Shown: positions 18,311-26,676, numbered from the stretch's first letter. The stretch is DNA of 64,000 nucleotides from Micavibrio sp. UBA6147 (GCA_002423185.1 DIUX01000002.1:62001-126000), one strand, 5' to 3'. Notes: generated by a model from the letters alone, not told the origin. A program made the numbers and translations.

Positions 18311-19474
18311 ATGCCCTTTACAAACCGACCGCACAAACACCACCCGACCACGCCGCCGCAACCACCGCGCATTGTCGACGCCGATTCTTTGCCGCATTAC
18401 CATCGCAGTGTCTTTATCTCTGATTTTCACATGGGGTATAAGGGGTTTGACGCCCGCGCGGCACTGGAATTTTTGCAAACCCATGATTGCGATATTCTCT
18501 ATCTGGTCGGCGACATTATTGACGGCTGGAAACTGCGCAAACGGTGGTTTTGGACGGCGGAGTGTTCAGCCATTTTTGACGAGCTGGCGCAAAAACGCAA
18601 AAACGGCACAAAAATCATCTATATTCCCGGCAATCATGACGATGCCGTACGGCGGATTTCACCATTGCGGCGCTATCGGTTTGCAACGACTTTGGGGATC
18701 GGCATCACCAATATAGCCATCCACAAAACCGCCGATGACCGCAAATTCATCGTCATGCATGGCGACCAGTTCGACAATATTTTGGTACGCGGAAAACTCT
18801 CGGAATGGGGCGACCGCCTATACCTGTTTTTCACCGAATGGACGGGATTCTCCCCGCTTCCGAAGCGCATCCATGTCGAAGGAAAAACCGTCAAATTCTC
18901 ACTCGCCAAGGCGCTCATGCGCCAATCAAAACGCACGGCATTGGCGCTGATGAACAACCTCGAAAAAACCATTTTCCGCATGATCCGTGCCCGTCATGTT
19001 GACGGGTTGATCTGTGGTCACACCCATATTGCGGGCGCCACAACACAAGGCGACAAAACATACATCAACACGGGGTCATGGACGGGGCAAACCAACACCG
19101 CGTTGGTCGAGAGCCACGCTGGGGAACTCAGTATCCTGTGTTATCCAAGCCGCCGCAATGACGCAACCGGAACGCCCATTCCCCACACCATACAATTCCC
19201 CCATAAAATGCAGCACCACGCACCGGAAACACGGTTTATCGTGAACAAAATAGCCGCCCTGTGGCCGCAAAAGTACAGTACGGAACGCGCCGCCACCGCG
19301 GCACAACCCCGCTCCCTCAACCTGCCGCTCATAAACACGATTTTAAAAGACCTTGATGCGCAACAAAGGGTCAAAGCCTGCCGCGAGCCAAAAGCTCAGC
19401 CCGCTATCTCAGCCGCAGCGCCCCATCGAGAGCCGCCGCGCGCCAGTGCAATTTATAACAGCAACGCAGCTTGA
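18311..19474 (+). CDS. Second calcineurin-like phosphoesterase, LpxH-like
   Basis: A paralogue of the protein at 15976. Starting at 18311 (388 residues) avoids a long overlap with the glycosyltransferase; the frame is open back to 18191. Motifs in order: SDFHMG, GDIIDGWKLRKRWFW, GNHDD, HGDQFDN, GHTHIAG. The shared GWKLxRRWFW-like stretch after the second motif shows the two proteins belong to one subfamily. Here the segment after GHTH goes straight to the YINTGSW motif, without the insert seen in the first copy. A C-terminal extension of about 110 residues is Pro/Ala/Arg-rich. Likely role: sugar-lipid or nucleotide-lipid hydrolysis at the inner membrane, with the neighbouring glycosyltransferase. 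Substrate unknown. Confidence 0.87.
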   Translation: MPFTNRPHKHHPTTPPQPPRIVDADSLPHYHRSVFISDFHMGYKGFDARAALEFLQTHDCDILYLVGDIIDGWKLRKRWFWTAECSAIFDELAQKRKNGTKIIYIPGNHDDAVRRISPLRRYRFATTLGIGITNIAIHKTADDRKFIVMHGDQFDNILVRGKLSEWGDRLYLFFTEWTGFSPLPKRIHVEGKTVKFSLAKALMRQSKRTALALMNNLEKTIFRMIRARHVDGLICGHTHIAGATTQGDKTYINTGSWTGQTNTALVESHAGELSILCYPSRRNDATGTPIPHTIQFPHKMQHHAPETRFIVNKIAALWPQKYSTERAATAAQPRSLNLPLINTILKDLDAQQRVKACREPKAQPAISAAAPHREPPRASAIYNSNAA

Positions 19475-19486
19475 TAATCGCCCCTC

Positions 19487-20470
19487 TCAAGCCGCCTCAA
19501 CCTCGGCCTTAAGCCCCTTCAGTGCCATAAACGGGTCGGTGACGACAAAGGTTGCGATATCGGCGATTTGCGCCTTGAAACGGCCTTTGGCCGCGAATTC
19601 TTCTCTGAAGCGCGATTTTTCAAGCACATCCATGCCGATTTTCGGCAAAATCCCCCCCGCCAGATAAATCCCGCCAACCGTATTGACGGTGAGTGCCAAA
19701 TTCCCCGCAACCCGCCCCAAAAACCCGAGCATCAAGTCAAGAATCTCCGCGCACAACGCGCATTCGCCCGACAAGGCACGCTGTGTAATCTCCTCCGGCT
19801 CCAATCGCGGCGGTAAATCGCTGCGCATATCCAGCGCCCGCAAGGCGCGGTAAATATTCGCCATGCCCTTGCCCGAGCACACGCGCTCCGCCGACACATG
19901 CGAATATTTATGGCTCACCAGCCATTGAAAAATGTCAAATTCGCGCTTGGTTTTTGCTGGCATCGTCACATGTCCGCCTTCACACGCCACCGCAACGTAA
20001 TGCTGCGTTTTCGGATCGAACACCAGTGACGCAACACCCAATCCGGTGCCAGGGCCAATCACACCGATATTGCCGTTTTCCTTGGCCTGACCACCGCCGA
20101 TTTTCACGATATGCTGTGCCTCGATATGCGGGATGCTGAGTGCCACCGCATGAAAGTCATTAATCATATGCAAGGAGTCAACGCCGAGCTCTTGCTGTGT
20201 GCGGGAAATAGAGAATTTCCACGGATGGTTGGTGAGCGTAAATTCATCCACCCCCGTAATCGGCCCCGCCAGTGCGAATGCAGCGTTTTTAAGGGCTAAA
20301 TCCCGCGGCAATGTCCGCAGGTAAGACCGCGCCGCTTGCAACAAATCATCATAATCCGCACATTTTAAAACGACCTCATAGGCAATCACGCCGCCATTTT
20401 TCTTGTCGCCACTTTCCACGATGGCAAACCGTGCATTCGTGCCGCCAATATCGCCGATAATGTGAACCAT
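19487..20470 (-). CDS. glk: Glucokinase
   Basis: ATP-dependent phosphorylation of glucose to glucose 6-phosphate (EC 2.7.1.2). 327 residues from the ATG at 20470, which has AGGGGA in front of it. The phosphate-binding DIGGTNARFA opens the protein; LTNHPWKFS, HMINDFHAVA (with the sugar-binding Asp), GPGTGLGVAS and the His/Glu segment EGGHVTMPA are typical of the bacterial Glk family, and the C-terminal GGIYLAGGILPKI is the second phosphate loop. The stop lies 12 bases from the converging stop of the second phosphoesterase. It is a single-gene unit with no sugar transport gene nearby. Confidence 0.96.
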   Translation of the reverse strand: MVHIIGDIGGTNARFAIVESGDKKNGGVIAYEVVLKCADYDDLLQAARSYLRTLPRDLALKNAAFALAGPITGVDEFTLTNHPWKFSISRTQQELGVDSLHMINDFHAVALSIPHIEAQHIVKIGGGQAKENGNIGVIGPGTGLGVASLVFDPKTQHYVAVACEGGHVTMPAKTKREFDIFQWLVSHKYSHVSAERVCSGKGMANIYRALRALDMRSDLPPRLEPEEITQRALSGECALCAEILDLMLGFLGRVAGNLALTVNTVGGIYLAGGILPKIGMDVLEKSRFREEFAAKGRFKAQIADIATFVVTDPFMALKGLKAEVEAA

Positions 20471-20669
20471 CACGATCCCCTGTCCGTTCTTGTTTTTTGT
20501 TTCGCGCCTTTCGGCACGCCCTGTTTTAGCCTTGAAAATGTGGAAAAGCAATAAAACAGCTTGCGATTATTGGCTCAAAGCGCTTTGATGTCCATAGGGG
20601 ATAAAAAGTTCACGCATTATGCTGTTCATCGCCTATTGAATGACCTGTTGAATGATAGGGGTTGGTTTT

Positions 20670-21035
20670 ATGAGTCATATTTTGCTGGCCGAAGACGATG
20701 CATCCATGCGCCACTTCCTGACTGTCGCGCTGGAGCGCGCAGGCTATGCCGTGCAAGCCTGCGAAGACGGATTGGAAGCCCTGCGCATGATCGAAGACGG
20801 CGGCAACAGCTATGACCTCCTCCTCGCCGACATCGTCATGCCGGGCATGGACGGCATCGAGCTCGCCCGCAAAGCTGCCGAACTATGCCCCGGCCTCAAA
20901 GTCATGTTCATCACCGGATTCGCCGCCGTCGCCATGGGGCAACAAGCCCAAAACCACGGCAACACCCGCGTCTTGTCCAAACCCTTTCACCTCAAGGAAC
21001 TGGTCAACCAGATCGACCAGCTTTTGGTCGCGTAA
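20670..21035 (+). CDS. cpdR: Single-domain response regulator, CpdR-like
   Basis: A 121-residue stand-alone receiver domain. Start at 20670 with AGGGG in front; an in-frame ATG at 20652 is further from a ribosome site. Acidic pocket AEDD at residues 7-10, phospho-Asp in LLADIVMPGMDG, Thr in FITGFAA and Lys in LSKPFHL. The DIVMPGMDGIELA and TGFAA segments match CpdR, which in Caulobacter takes phosphate from ChpT and, unphosphorylated, delivers ClpXP substrates such as PdeA and helps CtrA turnover. The assignment is by resemblance; the CckA-ChpT genes are not in this window. Confidence 0.85.
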   Translation: MSHILLAEDDASMRHFLTVALERAGYAVQACEDGLEALRMIEDGGNSYDLLLADIVMPGMDGIELARKAAELCPGLKVMFITGFAAVAMGQQAQNHGNTRVLSKPFHLKELVNQIDQLLVA

Positions 21036-21200
21036 GCCAAGCGCCGCAGGCTGCCGCCTTCCCCTCGCTCTATACACGCCCCCCAGCCAAAAACGCCAGA
21101 ACACAGCCAAAACAGACGGCTAAACGCGTGCCTAAGAGCGCGCCAACGCCCCCCTTTCGCATTTTCCCACCAAAACCGCGCAACAACGTCAAAAAAACGC

Positions 21201-21228
21201 TTGTCAAAGATTTTGTTTTCTGTATTTT
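21201..21228 (+). promoter_or_regulatory. Promoter of the tRNA-Val gene
   Basis: TTGTCA and TATTTT with a 16-base spacer. Predicted transcription start is near 21235, about 14 bases before the mature tRNA 5' end. Confidence 0.55.
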
Positions 21229-21248
21229 ATGAACTTCTTCCGCACGGG

Positions 21249-21323
21249 GGGCGGTTAGCTCAGCGGTAGAGCACTTGCTCGACACGCAAGGGGTCACTGG
21301 TTCAATCCCAGTACCGCCCACCA
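21249..21323 (+). tRNA. tRNA-Val (GAC)
   Basis: 75 nt including an encoded CCA. The cloverleaf is complete: acceptor GGGCGGT with ACCGCCC (7 bp), D-stem GCTC/GAGC, anticodon stem CTTGC/GCAAG, seven-base anticodon loop TCGACAC with anticodon GAC, five-base variable region, T-stem ACTGG/CCAGT with TTCAATC loop, discriminator A. Position 33 is C instead of the usual U. The gene is single, with its own promoter, and I saw no integrase or attachment site beside it. Confidence 0.97.
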
Positions 21324-21490
21324 TTTTCAAGGCTTCCAGAGCACCGAAAATTTCCCCTGTACTATTCAAGCAGCATTGTATTATTCAAAGTCATTTTACG
21401 GGCTTTACCTTTTTTGCCCTTGCCCCTCCTCATATTTTGCCATAACGTCAAATCCACAATACAAACAATAAAAACAAACGGGAGGCCTTC

Positions 21491-22078
21491 TTGAGCGAGC
21501 GGATTATTTTCTTGGATATTGATGGGGTGATTGGCGATTTTGATGCGCATTTGGATGCGCAGGGCAAACGCAAACCCGATGGGCGGATTGATCGTGACGC
21601 GCTTGATTTTCAGTGGTGGAAATCCATGCCCGTTTTCGAAGGCGCCAGAGAATTTCACGCAGACTTACAAAAACTCGCGGAGGTAAAATTCCTCACCGGC
21701 CCGATGGTAAGCGTTGATTGTTTTGGCGGCAAGGCAGCATGGATATCGCAAACATTCCTGCCCCAGCGCGGCAAATGGGCGTTGACCGATTTGATTATCT
21801 GCCACAGCAAACGCAAAGGCTTGCTCGCCGGTGAAGGGCGCATCTTGGTTGACGACACTTTGGCAAATATCGAGCAATGGCAAGCCGCCGGCGGCATCGG
21901 CATTCACCATAAAGGCGATTTCAAAGCCACGCTGGATGCCGTTCATAAGGCGCTTGCGGCACTCCCCGCACCGCAATCTGCACCCCAATCCGCGCATCAG
22001 CCGAACAACTCGCAAGGCTCCGCGCCGCACAGCGCCCCGCACGCCCCAAAGCCGCGTCAAAGAAACCCAGCGCCATAA
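21491..22078 (+). CDS. HAD-family 5'(3')-deoxyribonucleotidase-like protein
   Basis: 195-residue HAD hydrolase. The start is a TTG, supported by GGGAGG five bases ahead. Motif I is FLDIDGVIGDFD (nucleophile Asp8, acid Asp10), motif II the Thr in FLTGP, motif III Lys in SKRKGLLA and motif IV LVDDT. The pattern and size fit the NT5C group that removes phosphate from deoxynucleoside monophosphates. The last 40 residues are Pro/Ser/Gln/His-rich and look disordered. It lies 170 bases after tRNA-Val. Substrate is inferred from family only. Confidence 0.8.
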   Translation: MSERIIFLDIDGVIGDFDAHLDAQGKRKPDGRIDRDALDFQWWKSMPVFEGAREFHADLQKLAEVKFLTGPMVSVDCFGGKAAWISQTFLPQRGKWALTDLIICHSKRKGLLAGEGRILVDDTLANIEQWQAAGGIGIHHKGDFKATLDAVHKALAALPAPQSAPQSAHQPNNSQGSAPHSAPHAPKPRQRNPAP

Positions 22079-22238
22079 AAACACTTTATTTTCAAAAAGA
22101 TACACAGAGCGCCCATAGCCAAACCAGCACCGCTGCCTAAGGCTCGCGCCCTGTGTCAAACGCTGCGTTATTGAAATATTCTAACAAAGCGTATTTTACA
22201 CTTGATATTTTATGTCAATATATGGCATTTTTTATTGT

Positions 22239-22526
22239 ATGAAATTAAGCAACCGTCACAAGAAAACGCTCTCGACCTTGTTTAACTGCAAAACCAAGCA
22301 GGTAGACTGGAACGATGCCGTGAGCCTGTGCCAAGCCATGGATATAGAGGTTGAGCAGCGTGATGGCTCATGCGTGATGCTCCGCGCCGAAAGCGCCAAA
22401 CTCTGCCTGCACAGCCCGCATCCGCAAAAAGAAATGAAGCCCTACGCAATCCGCCAGCTCCGCAGCTTTATCAGCACAGTGGAAACAGCCCGCAGCAAAC
22501 CAGCCCAAAAGCGCGCCTTCGGCTAA
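22239..22526 (+). CDS. HicA-like toxin-family protein without a HicB partner
   Basis: 95 residues from the ATG at 22239; an in-frame ATG at 22212 is possible and neither has a clear ribosome site. RHKKTLSTLF at the start and SPHPQKEMKPYAIRQLRSFI near the end match a group of small alphaproteobacterial proteins annotated as HicA family (fold of a double-stranded-RNA-binding ribonuclease). HicA toxins usually come with a downstream HicB antitoxin; here only 48 bases separate this stop from a converging gene, and no hicB is seen upstream either. It may be a solitary toxin, a degenerate remnant, or a HicA-fold protein with another role. Confidence 0.65.
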   Translation: MKLSNRHKKTLSTLFNCKTKQVDWNDAVSLCQAMDIEVEQRDGSCVMLRAESAKLCLHSPHPQKEMKPYAIRQLRSFISTVETARSKPAQKRAFG

Positions 22527-22574
22527 ACAGCCCTCAGGCCGACCACAGCGTTCATTGCGCATACAGAAACAGCG

Positions 22575-23306
22575 TCACCGCGCATATAAAACATGATAAT
22601 ACGCATAGCACGTGCCGCTTCCGCACCCGCCGGCTTCCTTGACACAGGCCGATGTCTTGCCGACCAATTGCGCCGTGGAGATCACCCCGTTATGGCCGTT
22701 ATTTGAAATACTCCCCGCCGACATATCCCCGACCACGGGCGCATCACCGGACGGGTTTGTAACACTCAAAGCATTGTTAATCGCAAGGCAGACATCCTTC
22801 GTCAAATCGCGCAGATAATAGACAAGCTCGTTGCAAGAGGTGTTAGAACACGTCGACCCGACGCCCGAATAGGCGTAACCGCTGAACACCCCCCAGCCCC
22901 GATCGGTCGTTTCGGTCGTATATTTGGCAGGAACGATAGAATATGTAATCTGCCCGCCCCTCGGGTCAAATAAATGGCATGAATAATCGGCCGGTGCATT
23001 CCCGTTCGCACCGCTCGACGCGGGGGAGAAATCGATCTGCGTCGCCTGACAATCATTGACCATGACGAGGCGATTAACGCCTTTTTCCGCGTCATTCGCC
23101 ATGTTGATGATGTGCAGCGCCGCGAGCTTGTGCTTATCCCCCTCAATTGACTTTCCGCCGCCCTTCATGGAATTGGTGACGGTGTAAGACAGCCCCGCAA
23201 ACAACGCAACAGCAATCAAAATAAAGAAAATAACATTGCCTGATTGGTTGCCTGATTGGCAGTGCGGAAGATCGTGTGGAAGATTGTGTGAAAATTTATG
23301 TCCCAT
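22575..23306 (-). CDS. Pilin-like membrane-anchored protein, tandem copy 1
   Basis: 243 residues from the ATG at 23306 (a TTG at 23339 is in frame). After about 23 polar residues comes SGNVIFFILIAVALFAGLSY, a hydrophobic helix directly after a Gly, as in type IV pilin-like precursors, but without the usual Glu at +5. The rest is a Cys-rich exported domain with at least eight Cys. A 12-base repeat in the leader part duplicates the residues QSGN. It is a paralogue of the next gene upstream and, more distantly, of the gene at 42971. No secretion or pilus assembly gene is nearby; function unknown, location probably periplasmic with an inner-membrane anchor or assembled in a fibre. Confidence 0.75.
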   Translation of the reverse strand: MGHKFSHNLPHDLPHCQSGNQSGNVIFFILIAVALFAGLSYTVTNSMKGGGKSIEGDKHKLAALHIINMANDAEKGVNRLVMVNDCQATQIDFSPASSGANGNAPADYSCHLFDPRGGQITYSIVPAKYTTETTDRGWGVFSGYAYSGVGSTCSNTSCNELVYYLRDLTKDVCLAINNALSVTNPSGDAPVVGDMSAGSISNNGHNGVISTAQLVGKTSACVKEAGGCGSGTCYAYYHVLYAR

Positions 23307-23342
23307 AGCTTCGATTCTACAGTAAAAAACGCGCCGCAACCA

Positions 23343-24059
23343 CTATTGTATATGAACCACGCGGTAATACGCATTGCACGAGCCGCTTCCGCATCCTGCT
23401 TCATAGGCGCAGGCCTCTGTTTTGCCTTTGAGTTCGTCTTCAGTAACGCTAGCGGCAAAGGCCAAGGAACCATTCGTAAATGACCCGCCCGATAATTCCG
23501 CGACATTGGGCGGCGAACCATTGGGGTTTTTAACCCCGACCAGATTATTAATCGCGAGGCATATATCCTTATTCACCCGCCGGATATAGAAAATGAGGTC
23601 GGTACAGGTGGAATCCGCGCACACCTTTCCCAATTCCGAAAAAGAAATCCCCGAATACATTACCCAATCCGCATCAAGATTATTGGTGAAATATTTGCCC
23701 GGCATCGGGACATAATTTGCCTGCCCGCCCCTTGGGTCAAACACGTTGCACCGCCCGTCACTCGGGGCATTGACGTTTGATCCAACCGTTGCGGGGGCAA
23801 AACTGACCTGCGTAATCTGGCAATCATTGACCATCATAACACGGTTGAGGGCTTTTTCTGTACTGTCTGCGGCGCTGATAAATTGAAGAGCCGCAAGCTT
23901 AGCCTTATCGCCGTCAATCGACTTCCCGCCGCCCTTCATAGAATTGGTGACGGTGTAAGACAGCCCCGCAAACAACGCAACGGCAATCAAGATAAAGAAA
24001 ATAACATTGCCTGACTGGCGGCAGCAGCTTGATTGGCGATCAAAAAAATCCTGTTTCAT
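23343..24059 (-). CDS. Pilin-like membrane-anchored protein, tandem copy 2
   Basis: 238 residues, closely related to copy 1, which starts 36 bases downstream. The N-terminal helix SGNVIFFILIAVALFAGLSY and the following TVTNSMKGGGKSI are identical in both proteins, and the DNA coding for them differs at only about four of 92 bases, whereas the later parts have diverged widely. Shared landmarks later are MVNDCQ.TQ, FDPRGGQ, DICLAINN and CGSG.C.AYY. AAGGG stands close before the ATG. It begins 87 bases after the tilS stop on the same strand and may be read through from it. It shares the Gly-Asn start of the helix with copy 1 and also lacks Glu at +5. Confidence 0.75.
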   Translation of the reverse strand: MKQDFFDRQSSCCRQSGNVIFFILIAVALFAGLSYTVTNSMKGGGKSIDGDKAKLAALQFISAADSTEKALNRVMMVNDCQITQVSFAPATVGSNVNAPSDGRCNVFDPRGGQANYVPMPGKYFTNNLDADWVMYSGISFSELGKVCADSTCTDLIFYIRRVNKDICLAINNLVGVKNPNGSPPNVAELSGGSFTNGSLAFAASVTEDELKGKTEACAYEAGCGSGSCNAYYRVVHIQ

Positions 24060-24146
24060 ACCCTTAAGTGTACGACAAAAAATATTAAATACCAGTGAAT
24101 TGCCGCAGTAATAGGTTTTATCCCACTCTTTGTGAAAGGCGAATAC

Positions 24147-25382
24147 TCAAGACATATCTTCGCGTCGAATATCCAAGGTAACCCGAGCCTTCGAGCGCCG
24201 TAACGTAAAAACGCACCCGCCCAGACACGCCGATTTAAAAGACGCATCATCCATCATCCGCTCCATCAAATGTTCCATGCGCTCCATGCGGGGGCGATAC
24301 TCCCGCGCCGGCGCCACCCGTTCATACGCCGCCAAAATCACACGCAGCACAATTTCGCGCGGCTCTTGCCCAACCCGCCCCCAATCAAGGCAAGCCGCGC
24401 CCGTATCCTGCCCCCTATCGGCATCCCCGCCCATCCATGCCGCATCCAGCGCCGCCTGTGCATACACATCCAGCGCCTGCGCCGCCCTCGCGATCCGAAG
24501 CGATGTTTGATACAGGCGCTTTGAATTTAACCCCTCAGCCTCCAAAACGCTGCGCGCGCTGCGGATACGGTTACGACTGTATGTTTCTTCGCGGTTGGTT
24601 GGGTCTTCGACCCATGACAGGCCTTGTTCCTTGCAATACTCAATCAGCGCCTCATGCGATACACTCAAAAGCGGCCTCACAATATGCACCGCGCCGCCTT
24701 CATAGGCCTGCACCGCCCGCATCGCCGCAAGCCCGTCAAGGCCGGAGCCTTTCGCAAGGCGGAACAAGAGTGTTTCGGCTTGATCATCGCGGTGATGCGC
24801 GGGCATTAAAATCTTGATGTTCTGCGCCTGACAAAACGCCGTCATGGCTTGATAGCGCCGCGCCCGCGCCTGTTCCATGATTTTTGTTGTGGGTTTTCCA
24901 TCCGGCCAATCCAGCGTAAGGATTTGGTGCGTGACACAATCTGAACCACAACCAAAATCAGTGCCAAAATCAGTGCCAAAATCAGCGCCAAAATCAGCGC
25001 CAAAATCAGCGCCAAAATCGGCACAAAAATCCTGCACAAACCGCGCAACATCCACCGCCTCTGCCGCCGAATTCGCCCGCAAACCATGGTCAACCGTCAA
25101 GGCCAAAACGCGCGTTGGAAGCCCTTGTTCCGTCCGCGCCCGCGCCCATCGCCCCGCCATATGGCACAAAGCCATACTGTCGCCCCCGCCCGAGAGCGCC
25201 ACAGCGACGACCAAAGGCTCCGTCGCAACCGCCAAAGATTTCATGCCTGTTATTGCTTGTTGCGAATCCTCGCCGCCATCACCACCCGCCACAACGCGAT
25301 CATGCCCCGCCACGGCATGACGAAGCAACGAATCCAGCGTCGCCGAAAAAATCGAAAAAACATCCTTATTGCCTGAAGCCAT
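24147..25382 (-). CDS. tilS: tRNA(Ile)-lysidine synthetase with internal tandem repeat
   Basis: Modifies C34 of the minor tRNA-Ile(CAU) to lysidine, so that it reads AUA (EC 6.3.4.19). The PP-loop SGGGDSM lies at residues 64-70, followed by LTVDHGLR, the family's HHRDDQAET and EDPTN..TYSRNRIR segments. 411 residues with a 55-residue N-terminal extension. Between residues about 118 and 143, after VARFVQDF, a run of six four-residue units (G-A/T-D-F) is encoded by 12-base repeats; family members usually have a short loop there. It follows cpoB by 95 bases in the usual pal-cpoB-tilS order. Confidence 0.94.
   Translation of the reverse strand: MASGNKDVFSIFSATLDSLLRHAVAGHDRVVAGGDGGEDSQQAITGMKSLAVATEPLVVAVALSGGGDSMALCHMAGRWARARTEQGLPTRVLALTVDHGLRANSAAEAVDVARFVQDFCADFGADFGADFGADFGTDFGTDFGCGSDCVTHQILTLDWPDGKPTTKIMEQARARRYQAMTAFCQAQNIKILMPAHHRDDQAETLLFRLAKGSGLDGLAAMRAVQAYEGGAVHIVRPLLSVSHEALIEYCKEQGLSWVEDPTNREETYSRNRIRSARSVLEAEGLNSKRLYQTSLRIARAAQALDVYAQAALDAAWMGGDADRGQDTGAACLDWGRVGQEPREIVLRVILAAYERVAPAREYRPRMERMEHLMERMMDDASFKSACLGGCVFTLRRSKARVTLDIRREDMS
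24952..25023. repeat. 12-base tandem repeat inside tilS, six units
   Basis: Six head-to-tail copies of CCAAAATCAGYG (plus-strand reading), the first two with TG, three with CG, the last with two changes. The unit is a multiple of three, so copy-number change keeps the reading frame. Confidence 0.95.
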
Positions 25383-25477
25383 AGCGTAAACTAATGCTTT
25401 TCCCGCGCGTGTTCAAGGCCATGCGCGGCGCTTGAGGCGGACTTGCTGTAAAGGAATGATGAACGAAAGGAAAAACC

Positions 25478-26566
25478 CTATTCCGCGGCTGGGCAAGACA
25501 GGCGTTTGGACTCATCATCCGCCTTACGGATGATCGCTGGAACCGCCGCCGGATATTGCGTCTTGAGCTGAACCAACGTCACGCAAGCCTCATCATTTTG
25601 CCCAAGATTAGACAAGGACAAAGCGAGTTTCAAAAGGTTGTCAGGCGCCTTCGGACTTTGCGGGTATTTTTGATAACCGATAGCGAAAACTTTCGCGGCC
25701 TCCGCGAAATTATTGCGAATATAAAATGTTTCGCCGAGCCAATATTGCGCGTTCGACACCAACGGATGTTCCGGATAGGTCGTAATAAAGTTTTGCAGGG
25801 CGTTTTGCGCCGTTTCATAGTCGCCCTGTTGCAACATTGAAAACGCCGAATCATACATGTAAGTCGGGTTTTGCGGGTTGGCGCCGTTCGGATTAATCGC
25901 GCCCAGCGTATTCGCCGCCATATTCGTCGATGTGTTGGCCGGAACCTGTACTCCGCCCGTCACCGGCAATGTGCCGGACGCGCCGTTCACACCATTCGGC
26001 ATCGGTGCCGTCGCAGGATCAGGAATCGGAGAGGCATAAACACCTTGCTGTGCCTGTTGCCCCATCGCTTGCGGTGAGGCTTGCGCCGGATTTTGAGTAA
26101 AGCCGCCGTAATTTTGCGCTCCTTGCCCATAATTTTGAGCCGCTGCGCCGGACTGCATACTCTGCATCGATTGAATAGTCTGGGTTTGCGCCTGAATCTG
26201 AGTTTCAAGCTGTCTGATCTGGAATGTCTGTTGCTCAAGCTGACCTGTCAATTGACGGATCTGGGTTTCCATCTGCGCCAGTCGTACTTCCATATTGGCG
26301 ATGGCGGCTTGGCTTGTGTCGGGCGCACCGCTTTGGAAACCGGCGGGCGGAGCCTCACCGCGAAACACAGCGCGGCTCAAGGTCTGGATTTCATTTTCAA
26401 TACGGTTCAAGCGTGTGTTCGCATCATTTTGCGATGATTGCGCCAAGGCGGTCGAAGCCCCCAAAAAAGACAATGCGGATACAGCCAAAACAGCCATAAA
26501 AATCGGCGCCCGAAGCGAGGAATAAAAACCCTTGGAACATGCAACGATGGAACACATAACGGTCAT
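25478..26566 (-). CDS. cpoB: Tol-Pal system protein CpoB (YbgF)
   Basis: Periplasmic protein that links Tol-Pal constriction of the outer membrane with peptidoglycan synthesis. 362 residues. N-terminal signal peptide (hydrophobic core MAVLAVSALSFL, cleavage near ALAQ), then a Gln-rich coiled coil at about residues 48-135 with LTGQLEQQTFQIRQLE, a low-complexity Pro/Gly/Asn/Gln linker to about residue 235, then a TPR domain beginning YDSAFSMLQQGDYETAQNAL and including NAQYWLGETFYIRNNF, the family signature. It follows pal by about 110 bases, beyond a terminator, and precedes tilS. Confidence 0.95.
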   Translation of the reverse strand: MTVMCSIVACSKGFYSSLRAPIFMAVLAVSALSFLGASTALAQSSQNDANTRLNRIENEIQTLSRAVFRGEAPPAGFQSGAPDTSQAAIANMEVRLAQMETQIRQLTGQLEQQTFQIRQLETQIQAQTQTIQSMQSMQSGAAAQNYGQGAQNYGGFTQNPAQASPQAMGQQAQQGVYASPIPDPATAPMPNGVNGASGTLPVTGGVQVPANTSTNMAANTLGAINPNGANPQNPTYMYDSAFSMLQQGDYETAQNALQNFITTYPEHPLVSNAQYWLGETFYIRNNFAEAAKVFAIGYQKYPQSPKAPDNLLKLALSLSNLGQNDEACVTLVQLKTQYPAAVPAIIRKADDESKRLSCPAAE

Positions 26567-26627
26567 TGTCCTGACGATCCTTTATAAAAAGCCGAGAAAA
26601 CCGATCGATCATCCACGGCTATGAACA

Positions 26628-26661
26628 AAAAACGGGCGCATGGAGGACTCCCCCATGCGCC
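26628..26661 (-). terminator. Intrinsic terminator between pal and cpoB
   Basis: A GGCGCATGG/CCATGCGCC stem, extended by partial pairing inside, is followed on the minus strand by a G and six T. It lies just after the pal stop and may lower, not abolish, expression of cpoB-tilS. Confidence 0.8.
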
Positions 26662-26676
26662 GCGTGATAATCTTTA

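Noticed and set aside
21070..21369. Minus-strand open frame across the tRNA
   Set aside because: Contains the familiar false peptide GGTGIEPVTPC...CSTAEL that arises from reading a tRNA gene backwards.
21249..22526. Integrative element at tRNA-Val
   Set aside because: A tRNA followed by a toxin-family gene suggested an island, but I found no integrase gene and did not see a repeat of the tRNA 3' end nearby.
24952..25023. CRISPR array
   Set aside because: The 12-base units are directly abutting with no spacers and lie in frame inside tilS.
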